A stretch of DNA of 57,227 bases from Blautia sp. (lineage in GTDB: Bacteria > Bacillota > Clostridia > Lachnospirales > Lachnospiraceae): assembly GCA_029257775.1 (NCBI GenBank), contig JARIAQ010000011.1, positions 1 to 57,227 of the forward strand, in the 5' to 3' direction. The notes beneath the pieces were generated by a model. It saw nothing but the letters and a program-made list of their open reading frames with translations. It was not told the origin of the DNA and ran no database searches. Made by a program: the position numbers and the translations under genes. This document shows positions 16,327-23,434 of the stretch, piece by piece; within the stretch, counting starts at the first letter, position 1; every line of letters starts with the position of its first letter.

Positions 16327-16350
16327 GAGGCTGATTTTCAGCTTCTTATT
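16322..16350 (+). terminator. Intrinsic terminator after the small unknown gene
   Basis: AATAAGAGGCTGA (16322-16334) pairs with TCAGCTTCTTATT (16338-16350), 13 bp with one G-T pair, loop of three T, followed by a T-rich run. Confidence 0.65.
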
Positions 16351-16364
16351 ACTTTCTTCTCAAA

Positions 16365-17807
16365 TTACTCCTCTACTTTTTTCTTGTCCAATGTCTTTTG
16401 CTCTGTTTTTTTATCTGTTTGATCACTTTCTTTTTCTTCCTTGTTCTTTGACTTACTGTCTGGATTTACAGTTTTTCCCTTAAGCTCTTTATCTTTATCT
16501 ACAGTTTCATCAGGTGTTTCCTCTACACTGCCATTCACTGGCATTAACACCTTATCTGCTGCTTCTTTTAAAGCAGCTAAAGTAAATTCTGCTTTTTCAT
16601 CTTCTTTATGAATTTTATGTTCTTGTGCCAATGCTTCTGTATAGTCAGAAAGTTTATAAACGCCTACTTGAGTAAAGTCCTCATTATAATGGATTACTAA
16701 AGGAACTAAACTACTCTCTTCAATCGTTACTTCCCCTGATTTTCCATCTTTTTTTAATGTAAATTCTGCCATTCCCCCTAAAAGATTTTCCAAAGATGAC
16801 TGATGACTAATAAAATTCCCCAGTGAATAATATACTAACATTTCTTTTCCATCTGGTCTTGTTATTTTTCCATATTTCTTTAAAATATGAGGATGCGAAC
16901 AAATTACTACATCTGCCCCTTGTTCAGCCAGAAAATCTATTTTCTCCTGAAGCTTTTTATCTGAATCCTCTGCATCACTTTTTCCTCCATGAAGATATAC
17001 AATGCTGACATCTGCAGATTCTTTCGCCTTTTTTAAATCTTCTTTGATATTTTTTTCCGAATAAGTATCTACCATATAACTTTCTTTTGCTGGAATTGAG
17101 TGATTTTCGCTCACCAGTGAACTATAATTCATTACTGCAATTTTAAAATTCTTTTTCTCTATTATCTGATATCTATCTTCTCCATCTTTTCCATGTATTC
17201 CAAGATTTTTAATCTTAGGATAATTTTTACTCCAAAACTCTACAGAGTCTGTAATCCCATCGCTTTCTTGATCAAAAGCATGTTCCGTTGCCTGTGTCAC
17301 AATATCAAATCCTGCATTTACCAATGCATCCCCTACCTCTGTAGGAGTTGCAAAGTCAGGATAACCAGATGCCTTGTCGTGATCCTTAATAAAAGGTGTT
17401 TCCTGATTAACAGATGCTAAATCTGCATTTTCAATATCTTTTTTAATATTATCATATAAGAAATCAAAATTCCAATCCTGTTCTTTTCCTGCATTGATAA
17501 TGGCGCTATGAATTAAATTATCTCCCACTGCAACCATGTGAAGTACATTTGCCTCTTCTGCTTCGGCCTCTTTTTTCTTCTGTTCCTCTATCTTTTTTGC
17601 CTGTTTTTCTTCATTTTTCTTGTGAATAGATGTCCCAATAACTGCACCTCCCACTACTAAAACCAATGCTCCAACTCCCGCCAAAATCATCCTCTGACGC
17701 ATAATTCTTTGACGTCTTTTTCTTTCTCGAATAATTCTTCTGCGTCTTTCTATTTCCATTCTTCTTGCTTCTTCTTCATCTCTTCGTCTTCTACGATGCT
17801 CACTCAT
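16365..17807 (-). CDS. CapA-like metallophosphatase-fold protein, membrane anchored
   Basis: A 480-residue protein of the CapA/PgsA family (calcineurin-like fold). A very Arg-rich cytosolic leader (HRRRRRDEEEARR...) precedes one membrane helix (about 41-60), then a Lys/Glu stalk and the CapA domain (about 85-350) with AVGDNLIHS, SVNQETPF, HGGKSDAE, CSHPHILKKYG and YSLGNFISHQ. The C-terminus is a low-complexity Lys/Glu tail that probably spans the wall. Relatives act in poly-gamma-glutamate or capsule export, but no pgs genes are nearby, so the substrate is unknown. The start at 17807 has AGGAGA 7 bp upstream. Confidence 0.85.
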   Translation of the reverse strand: MSEHRRRRRDEEEARRMEIERRRRIIRERKRRQRIMRQRMILAGVGALVLVVGGAVIGTSIHKKNEEKQAKKIEEQKKKEAEAEEANVLHMVAVGDNLIHSAIINAGKEQDWNFDFLYDNIKKDIENADLASVNQETPFIKDHDKASGYPDFATPTEVGDALVNAGFDIVTQATEHAFDQESDGITDSVEFWSKNYPKIKNLGIHGKDGEDRYQIIEKKNFKIAVMNYSSLVSENHSIPAKESYMVDTYSEKNIKEDLKKAKESADVSIVYLHGGKSDAEDSDKKLQEKIDFLAEQGADVVICSHPHILKKYGKITRPDGKEMLVYYSLGNFISHQSSLENLLGGMAEFTLKKDGKSGEVTIEESSLVPLVIHYNEDFTQVGVYKLSDYTEALAQEHKIHKEDEKAEFTLAALKEAADKVLMPVNGSVEETPDETVDKDKELKGKTVNPDSKSKNKEEKESDQTDKKTEQKTLDKKKVEE

Positions 17808-17876
17808 GATAATCTCCTTCCTTATCACTATTCATATATACAAATTTTGCTAATTTTTTAAACTAATTGTTTCATA

Positions 17877-17906
17877 ATTATAATATAATTTTTAAGTTTA
17901 TGTCAA
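17877..17906 (-). promoter_or_regulatory. Sigma-A promoter of the CapA-like gene
   Basis: Minus strand TTGACA (17906-17901), 18 bp, TATAAT (17882-17877). Both hexamers match consensus. The start codon is 70 bp downstream. Confidence 0.65.
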
Positions 17907-17998
17907 CTTATTTACGTACAAATCGGGTAGGAACTAAATAATTATTTTATGTACTATTTCCCCATTAGCAACCTACGCCACAAGAGGTACAACAAAAA

Positions 17999-18027
17999 GA
18001 AGATGCCGTCTAAAAAACAGCATCTTC
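17999..18027 (-). terminator. Intrinsic terminator of the NSS transporter gene
   Basis: GAAGATGCTG (18027-18018) pairs with CGGCATCTTC (18008-17999) with one wobble, followed on the minus strand by TTTTTGTTG. Confidence 0.7.
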
Positions 18028-18035
18028 CTAATCAA

Positions 18036-19355
18036 TCATCCAATTCCTTTATATACTAATCCTAAAATAAATACAATAATTGCTAATGGTACATAGATGT
18101 ATTTAGCAGTTGGTTCAAATATTTTTGGAAGTCTTTTCTTACGTCCTTCTTCTAATTCTTCCTTTATTTTATCAAATCCTAAAATATAGTAAACAGAAAT
18201 AGCTCCCAGTACTGCTCCAAATGGAACTACCACAATGGTAATAAAATCCATCCAACTTCCCACTCTGGACTCTTCCTCCATGAAAAGACCAACGAAAAGT
18301 GTCAATGCCCCACAAAGCAACACTGCATGATTTCTCTTCAGCTTAAATTTATGCTGCCAACTTTCAATAACTGCTTCAAACATATTAATCAAGGAAGTAA
18401 TTCCTGCAAAGCATACTGACAGGAAAAAGATAACTGCAAATACCCTTCCCATCGGCATCTGTTTAAATATATTTGGAATAGTAATAAACATCAAGGATGG
18501 ACCTGCAGAAGGTTCAATTCCAAATGCAAATACCGCTGGCATAATTGCTAATGCAGAAAGCATCGCTGCAATTGTATCAAAGAAAGCTGTCTGCATAGAA
18601 GCTCTTGGAATATCTTCTTTCTTACTTAAGTAAGAACCATAAACAATCATCCCCGAACCTGTAATAGACAAAGAGAAAAATGCTTGTCCCATAGCCATTA
18701 CCCATGTATCGATATTTGCCAAGGCTTCCCATTTAGGTACAAATATAAACTCATATCCTGCTTTTGACCCTGGAAGGAAAAATACTCGAACTGCTAATAT
18801 CGCAAACAATATAAAAAATAATGGCATCAAAACCTTATTGGCTTTTTCAATCTGTGTAGCTGCCCCAATAAGGAGTACAACCACGGTAATAATAATCACA
18901 ATCACATGCCAAGGCACATTTCCCATAAACGCTGTAACATCAGCAAAATACTCTGTAGAGTCTTTTTCTAAAACTGTATTGGTAACAGAGCCACATAAAA
19001 ATCTTAAAACCCAGCCAATAATTACTGAATATCCAATAGCAATTCCAAGAGATCCTAAAAGTGGAATCCAACCTAAAATCTTACCGACTTTTCTCTGCTT
19101 TTTTTCTGTCCAACAAAGTTCATAAGAACCTAGCGTTCCTGTCCCTGCTTTTCTACCAATTGCAAACTCTGCAGAAAGTCCTACAAACCCAAATAAACAA
19201 ATGAAAAAAATGTACGGGATTAAAAAAGCAGCTCCCCCATATTCTCCTAATCGGTAAGGAAACATCCAAATATTTCCAAGACCTACTGCTGAACCTACGC
19301 AAGCCAATACAAATCCCAAAGAATTTGTAAAACTTCCGTTCTTATGATTATGCAT
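18036..19355 (-). CDS. Sodium-dependent transporter of the NSS/SNF family
   Basis: A 439-residue membrane protein with about eleven helices, the usual number for bacterial NSS proteins such as MhsT. Helix 1 has the signature NSLGFVLACVGSAVGLGNIWMFPYRLGEYGGAAF, with the unwound Gly-rich segment that binds Na+ and substrate. Helix 6 has SLSITGSGMIVYGSYL. It imports an amino acid or related compound with Na+; the substrate cannot be told from sequence alone. GGAGGAAAAAAT precedes the ATG. It forms a single-gene unit with its own promoter and terminator. Confidence 0.92.
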   Translation of the reverse strand: MHNHKNGSFTNSLGFVLACVGSAVGLGNIWMFPYRLGEYGGAAFLIPYIFFICLFGFVGLSAEFAIGRKAGTGTLGSYELCWTEKKQRKVGKILGWIPLLGSLGIAIGYSVIIGWVLRFLCGSVTNTVLEKDSTEYFADVTAFMGNVPWHVIVIIITVVVLLIGAATQIEKANKVLMPLFFILFAILAVRVFFLPGSKAGYEFIFVPKWEALANIDTWVMAMGQAFFSLSITGSGMIVYGSYLSKKEDIPRASMQTAFFDTIAAMLSALAIMPAVFAFGIEPSAGPSLMFITIPNIFKQMPMGRVFAVIFFLSVCFAGITSLINMFEAVIESWQHKFKLKRNHAVLLCGALTLFVGLFMEEESRVGSWMDFITIVVVPFGAVLGAISVYYILGFDKIKEELEEGRKKRLPKIFEPTAKYIYVPLAIIVFILGLVYKGIG

Positions 19356-19439
19356 ATTTTTTCCTCCTGCTCCTTAATATTTTATATTTATTAATAATAT
19401 TTCCGATTGATGCGTTAAATTTCAAAACTATACCTCATC

Positions 19440-19468
19440 AATGTAGCAAAGAATTTAAGAAAAGTCAA
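19440..19468 (-). promoter_or_regulatory. Sigma-A promoter of the NSS transporter
   Basis: Minus strand TTGACT (19468-19463), 17 bp, TACATT (19445-19440), about 85 bp before the start codon. Confidence 0.5.
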
Positions 19469-19508
19469 CAGGATATACTTCTTTTATGACGTTTTTTTTG
19501 CAGAAACA

Positions 19509-19517
19509 TGGTATAAT
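19509..19517 (+). promoter_or_regulatory. Extended -10 promoter of the TRIC-like gene
   Basis: TGGTATAAT gives an extended -10 element 45 bp upstream of the start codon. The -35 is weak. Confidence 0.45.
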
Positions 19518-19561
19518 AATCACATTTCATATTAGTTTTACTTGCAAGGGGGACTTTTCTA

Positions 19562-20200
19562 ATGGATCTTTTTACTTTTATTCTAGAAATTATTGGAACA
19601 GTGGCATTTGCCTCATCTGGTGCCATGCTTGCCATTGAGAAAAAAATGGATATTTTTGGTGTAAATATTTTAGGCGCTACAACTGCAGTAGGCGGCGGTA
19701 TTATGCGAGATGTCATTTTAGGAGTAACACCTCCCACAGCTTTTGCCCAACCTGTGTATATTTTGTTTGCAATCATTACATCAACTTTATTGTTCACTAT
19801 TGTATATACTAATCCAGACATTATTCATTCCAAAATCAAAAATAAATTTTACGATAAGGTAATGCTCTGGTGTGACACTGTAGGCTTAGGAATTTTTACA
19901 GTCGTAGGGATTCAGACTGCATCCCGCCATGTAAGCGATGATAATTCTTTCTTTTTTCTCTTCATTGGTGTTCTTACCGGTGTAGGCGGAGGTGTGATTC
20001 GTGATATTATGGCAAGTGAAACACCTTATATTCTTGTACGAGAAGTTTACGCCAGTGCTTCTATTGCAGGCGGAATTGTATGTATCGTATGCCGAAACAC
20101 AGTAGGTGACGTAGCCGGACTTATTTTAGGCCTTATTGTAACTGTGGTTGTTCGTGCTCTTGCTGCACATTTTCACTGGAATCTCCTTCGTATTCATTGA
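19562..20200 (+). CDS. TRIC-like cation channel / UPF0126 (YadS-like) membrane protein
   Basis: A 212-residue protein of seven helices made of two internal repeats. Each repeat has the family motif: GGGIMRDVILG in the first and GGGVIRDIMASETP in the second. This is the double glycine-transporter/TRIC domain arrangement of UPF0126. Bacterial TRIC homologues form trimeric potassium/sodium channels, while some family members have been linked to glycine transport, so the substrate is left open. AAGGGGGA lies 8 bp before the ATG. The yqeY promoter overlaps its stop codon. Confidence 0.85.
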   Translation: MDLFTFILEIIGTVAFASSGAMLAIEKKMDIFGVNILGATTAVGGGIMRDVILGVTPPTAFAQPVYILFAIITSTLLFTIVYTNPDIIHSKIKNKFYDKVMLWCDTVGLGIFTVVGIQTASRHVSDDNSFFFLFIGVLTGVGGGVIRDIMASETPYILVREVYASASIAGGIVCIVCRNTVGDVAGLILGLIVTVVVRALAAHFHWNLLRIH

Positions 20201-20224
20201 CTCCATTTCAAATCATGTTATACT
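20197..20224 (+). promoter_or_regulatory. Sigma-A promoter of yqeY
   Basis: TTGACT (20197-20202), 16 bp, TATACT (20219-20224). The -35 overlaps the upstream stop codon; the yqeY start is 31 bp further. Confidence 0.55.
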
Positions 20225-20254
20225 GTAAGAAAAAACAAAGGAGAGGTTTCATAC

Positions 20255-20701
20255 ATGAGTAAAATTGATGAAGTAAGAAAAGCTATGGTTACTGCCATGA
20301 AAGCAGGAGACAAAGAACGTAAAGAATCCTTGTCCATGTTGCTATCTGCATTAAAAAATAAAGCCATTGATAAACGGGCTGATTTAACAGAAACAGAGGA
20401 AAATGAAGTTGTCTTAAAAGAAATTAAACAGACAAAAGAAACTCTTGAGCTGACACCTGCAGACAGAACAGAGATTATTGAAGAATGTACAAAACGTATT
20501 GCCGTTTACGAAGAATTTGCACCAAAAATGCTTGATGAAAATGAAATTAAAGAAATTATTCTTAACGTCTTATCTGAACTTTCTATAGAAACACCAACAG
20601 GAAAAGACAAAGGTAAAATCATGAAAGTATTAATGCCTAAGGTAAAAGGAATTGCCGATGGTAAACTAGTAAATCAAGTTCTTGCATCTATGATGCAGTA
20701 A
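20255..20701 (+). CDS. yqeY: GatB/YqeY domain protein
   Basis: A 148-residue protein made of the YqeY helical domain, related to the tail domain of GatB amidotransferases. Marks are AMKAGDKERKESLSMLLSALKNK, the EIIEECTKRIAVYEEFAPK helix and TGKDKGKIMKVLMPKVKGIADGKLVNQVL. Its tRNA-related role is inferred from the GatB tail and not proven. The gene is widespread in Firmicutes, often near rpsU or dnaG, which is not the case here. GGAGAGG lies 9 bp before the ATG. It is followed by a long hairpin with a T run. Confidence 0.88.
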   Translation: MSKIDEVRKAMVTAMKAGDKERKESLSMLLSALKNKAIDKRADLTETEENEVVLKEIKQTKETLELTPADRTEIIEECTKRIAVYEEFAPKMLDENEIKEIILNVLSELSIETPTGKDKGKIMKVLMPKVKGIADGKLVNQVLASMMQ

Positions 20702-20707
20702 GCATAA

Positions 20708-20785
20708 AAATTGTCATATTAAACTTTTAACTAGAACAGAACACCTTCAAGCTTCCTTTCTAATTACTGTTTAATATGACAATTT
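20708..20785. repeat. 17-bp perfect inverted repeat with 44-base loop, terminator-like
   Basis: AAATTGTCATATTAAAC (20708-20724) and GTTTAATATGACAATTT (20769-20785) are exact reverse complements, followed by CTTTTTT on the plus strand. The loop can extend the stem imperfectly. It probably ends yqeY transcripts, but the loop is much longer than in normal terminators. Confidence 0.6.
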
Positions 20786-20807
20786 CTTTTTTGCATATAA
20801 CAAAAAA

Positions 20808-20844
20808 CACCGTCCCCGCAGTTCTCTTGTCTGCAAAAACAGTG
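20808..20844 (-). terminator. Terminator downstream of tRNA-Lys
   Basis: Minus strand arms CACTGTTTTTGCAG (20844-20831) and CTGCGGGGACGGTG (20821-20808) form 14 pairs, five of them wobble, followed by TTTTTTG. Confidence 0.6.
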
Positions 20845-20853
20845 CTTTTTTAT

Positions 20854-20925
20854 GCGCCTTCAGGGACTCGAACCCTGGACAAATAGATTAAGAGTCTACT
20901 GCTCTACCAACTGAGCTAAAGGCGC
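20854..20925 (-). tRNA. tRNA-Lys (anticodon CUU)
   Basis: A 72-base cloverleaf: acceptor stem GCGCCTT/AAGGCGC, D loop AGTTGGTA, anticodon stem GTAGA/TCTAT around loop CTCTTAA (anticodon CTT), and T arm CAGGGTTCGAGTCCCTG. The 3' CCA is not encoded. It stands alone with its own promoter and terminator. Confidence 0.95.
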
Positions 20926-20956
20926 TTATTTATTTTGTTTTCTCAATGCAAAAAAT

Positions 20957-20985
20957 ATTATAACTGATACTTTTTAAAAAAGCAA
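20957..20985 (-). promoter_or_regulatory. Promoter of tRNA-Lys
   Basis: Minus strand TTGCTT (20985-20980), 17 bp, TATAAT (20962-20957), about 32 bp upstream of the mature tRNA. Confidence 0.65.
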
Positions 20986-21050
20986 GTATATTTTTATACT
21001 TTTTTTGTTTTTTTAAAGAAACACTTTAGAAATATTTTATGTATATTATA

Positions 21051-21100
21051 TAGGGTGTCTGAATACAAAGCTCTCAAACACCCTATTTTTTATTTTTTTT
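21051..21100 (+). terminator. Strong plus-strand intrinsic terminator with no annotated gene before it
   Basis: TAGGGTGT (21051-21058) pairs with ACACCCTA (21078-21085), with a further TGA/TCA step, followed by TTTTTTATTTTTTTTT. On the minus strand no T run follows, so its natural direction is plus. No plus-strand gene lies between 20701 and here. Confidence 0.6.
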
Positions 21101-21233
21101 TCATTTTAACAGAATGAAGGGTCTTTTCCACCTCTTCCATAGACTTTAATATCTGAAAAGCTTTTGTTTTCTGTCGGCGATTTTGATATGCCCATTGAAA
21201 AACAGCATCTTTTATCCCATTTTTCCCTTTCAT
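21090..21233 (-). CDS. Small basic protein of unknown function (47 residues)
   Basis: A short Lys-rich, helical protein (MKGKNGIKDAVFQWAYQ... ending KMKKK) that I do not recognise. It is supported by AGGAGA 7 bp before the ATG at 21233 and by its position 37 bp after trmB on the same strand, which suggests an operon. A longer frame from a TTG at 21284 would overlap trmB and has no ribosome-binding site. The hydrophilic, strongly basic nature could fit a nucleic-acid-binding peptide, but there is no evidence for this. Confidence 0.5.
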   Translation of the reverse strand: MKGKNGIKDAVFQWAYQNRRQKTKAFQILKSMEEVEKTLHSVKMKKK

Positions 21234-21270
21234 GACAGAATCTCCTAAACTTTTTCTTCTATTATATAGT

Positions 21271-21924
21271 TTATTGTCCTGCAATTAATTTGTGAATAGG
21301 GTTTCCCATGGAAGAAAATTTCTCTTCATATTCTGTCATAACATTTCCTTTATTCATTTCCTGATCATGGTGTAAATCAAACGTATGGGCTAAAAGTTTC
21401 CATCCTGCTTCTTTTACTTCCTCTAAAGAAAACTCAAAAAGTTCTCTGTTATCTGTCTTGAATTCTATCACACCTTCTTTAGTCAATACCTGTTCATATC
21501 TTTCCAAAAACTGGTGAGAAGTTAATCTGCGCTTTGCGTGTCTTTCTTTTGGCCATGGATCTGAAAAATTCAAATAAATTTTTTTAACCTCTCCCTTTTC
21601 AAATACAACAGGAAGTTCTCTCGCATCCATACGAACAAAAAAGAGGTTCTTTAACTCTTCTCCTTCTTTTTCCAGTTCCTCTCTTTTTTGAAGTGCACGT
21701 AACAAAACACTATCATACATTTCAATTCCTATAAAATTCACATCAGGATAAAGCTTTGCCATGGTCATAATAAAACGACCTTTTCCCATTCCCACCTCGA
21801 TGTGAATCGGATGATTATTCCCAAAAACCTCTGACCACTTTCCTTTTTTTTCCTGTACATCATGAACTACATATTTACTATATTCAATGGCATCTTTCGC
21901 CCCTGGTATATTTCTCAATCGCAT
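21271..21924 (-). CDS. trmB: tRNA (guanine46-N7)-methyltransferase TrmB
   Basis: A 217-residue class I SAM methyltransferase that makes m7G46 in the variable loop of tRNAs. It shows the SAM site IHIEVGMGKGRFI, the acidic FIGIEMYDSVLLRAL strand, and the signature YLNFSDPWPKERHAKRRLT, then the TEYEEKFSSMGNPIHKL C-terminus typical of TrmB. AGGA lies 7 bp before the ATG. It is driven by the promoter at 21958-21986 and followed by a small basic gene. Confidence 0.95.
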   Translation of the reverse strand: MRLRNIPGAKDAIEYSKYVVHDVQEKKGKWSEVFGNNHPIHIEVGMGKGRFIMTMAKLYPDVNFIGIEMYDSVLLRALQKREELEKEGEELKNLFFVRMDARELPVVFEKGEVKKIYLNFSDPWPKERHAKRRLTSHQFLERYEQVLTKEGVIEFKTDNRELFEFSLEEVKEAGWKLLAHTFDLHHDQEMNKGNVMTEYEEKFSSMGNPIHKLIAGQ

Positions 21925-21957
21925 TCAATTTTCCTGCCTTTCCAGTTATTTTATAAA

Positions 21958-21986
21958 AGTATAACCGATACTGTACATTCTGTCAA
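21958..21986 (-). promoter_or_regulatory. Sigma-A promoter of trmB
   Basis: Minus strand TTGACA (21986-21981), 17 bp, TATACT (21963-21958), 34 bp before the ATG. Confidence 0.65.
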
Positions 21987-22060
21987 AGATTAAGAATTTC
22001 AGTGGTTTTTTTCTGTAAATAGTGTATAATAAAATAATCAAGAAAAAAGGAGGAAAGCCT

Positions 22061-22372
22061 ATGGAAGACATTATCAATAAGCTTGCAGAAATAGAAGCTG
22101 CCGCCTCTCATATTATGGAAGATGTTTCAGAGCAAAAAAAACAACTGGCACAGCAATATGAAGAAGCTGTCCATGAATTTGATTCCACCATAGACATGGA
22201 AATTCAGAATCGCTCAAAAATCATCAGACAAAAATTAGAAGTTCAAATGAAAGAAGAATTACAAAGCCAAAGAGACGAAGCTGAACAAATTTTGGCCAAA
22301 CTGGAATCTTACTACACCAAATGTCATACGGATATGGCAAAAGAAATTTATAACCGAATATTAAGGATGTGA
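22061..22372 (+). CDS. V/A-type ATPase peripheral-stalk coiled-coil subunit (G/H-like)
   Basis: A 103-residue all-helical protein with long heptad-like runs of Glu, Lys and Gln (DVSEQKKQLAQQYEEAVHEF, QRDEAEQILAKLESYY). It is the first gene of the ATPase operon, where AtpH/NtpF sits, and would pair with subunit E in the peripheral stalk. Start at 22061 is supported by AAAGGAGG 7 bp upstream; a TTG at 22022 would add a non-conserved leader. A TATAAT at 22025-22030 with a weak -35 is the likely promoter. Confidence 0.78.
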   Translation: MEDIINKLAEIEAAASHIMEDVSEQKKQLAQQYEEAVHEFDSTIDMEIQNRSKIIRQKLEVQMKEELQSQRDEAEQILAKLESYYTKCHTDMAKEIYNRILRM

Positions 22373-22376
22373 GAAC

Positions 22377-23417
22377 ATGGGAAGTTTGCTTTCTTATAGT
22401 GGTCTGTCTACAAAGGTACGAGCCATGCAAAGTAAGCTGATAAATGAAGCACAGTATCAGGAAATTGCTCAGATGCATTCTGTTACCTCTGTTGTTTCAT
22501 ATTTAAAGAAACAACCAGGTTTCCAAGATCTTTGGGCCAATCTAGATGAAAATAGTCTCCACAGAGGTGACATTGAAAAGCTTCTTACTCATACCATTTA
22601 TCAAAATTTTGCCAAATTATATCGTTTTGCTAATCCAGAACAGCGAACTTTTATGGCATTATATTTTAAACGCTATGAGCTGTCAATTATGAAAGAATGT
22701 CTTAGAAAGGTCTTTGATCAAGGACGCGCTGAACTAGATCTTTCTCTTTTTAAGGATTTTTTTGACCGCCATTCAAAACTAAATATTGAAAAACTAGCAA
22801 ATTCTTCTACTGTAGAAGAATTTATTTCTAATCTGGAGGGTTCAGAATATTACAAGCCTTTGAAAAAGCTGGGAAATGATTATTCCCCCAGAATCTTTGA
22901 TTATGGTATGGCACTAGATCAGTATTATTTTTCCAATATCTGGTCTGTGAAAGATAAAATTTTCAAAAAACGAGATTTGGAGGAAATTACAAAAGCATAC
23001 GGAAATAAATTTGATATGTTAAATCTTCAGTGGATTTACCGATCAAAAAAATACTATCATATGATTCCCGCTGATATTTATGCATTACTAATTCCTGTCC
23101 ATTATCGACTTAGTAGGAAAGATATTTCCGCATTGGTGGAATCTTCCGATGAAGAAGAATTTAGAAATATCTTAAATACTACCTATTATAAAAAACGTTT
23201 TCCAGAACTTGCACCTGAGAAACTGGAAGCTTTTTATAATTTAAATTTAAAAACTATTCTGGAAACAGAAGCTAGAAAATATCCTCACTCAGTAATTATG
23301 CTGTACTCCTACCTCTATCACAAGGAACATGAGGTAGATCGACTGACTACAGCCATTGAATGTGTCCGATACGGACTATCTTCTGCTGAGATTTTGGATT
23401 ATATTGCAAGAACTTAA
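22377..23417 (+). CDS. atpC: V-type ATP synthase subunit C
   Basis: A 346-residue helical protein of the V-ATPase AC39/subunit C family, the funnel that joins the central stalk to the K-ring. Family marks include SYSGLSTKVRAMQSKL at the N-terminus, FMALYFKRYELSIMKECLR, and the repeated-domain MLNLQWIYRSKKYYHM. The gene starts 4 bp after the stalk gene, with GGATGTGAG before the ATG, pointing to coupled translation. All nine genes from here to 30592 face the same way with short gaps or overlaps. Confidence 0.92.
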   Translation: MGSLLSYSGLSTKVRAMQSKLINEAQYQEIAQMHSVTSVVSYLKKQPGFQDLWANLDENSLHRGDIEKLLTHTIYQNFAKLYRFANPEQRTFMALYFKRYELSIMKECLRKVFDQGRAELDLSLFKDFFDRHSKLNIEKLANSSTVEEFISNLEGSEYYKPLKKLGNDYSPRIFDYGMALDQYYFSNIWSVKDKIFKKRDLEEITKAYGNKFDMLNLQWIYRSKKYYHMIPADIYALLIPVHYRLSRKDISALVESSDEEEFRNILNTTYYKKRFPELAPEKLEAFYNLNLKTILETEARKYPHSVIMLYSYLYHKEHEVDRLTTAIECVRYGLSSAEILDYIART

Positions 23418-23434
23418 TAACCGGAGGTGATTAC

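Noticed and set aside
17964-18005. Cys-rich minus-strand peptide ending CCTSCGVGC, looking like a RiPP or SCIFF tail
   Set aside because: The frame is only 13 residues, has no start codon and is preceded by a stop inside the terminator of the NSS gene; no maturase gene is nearby.
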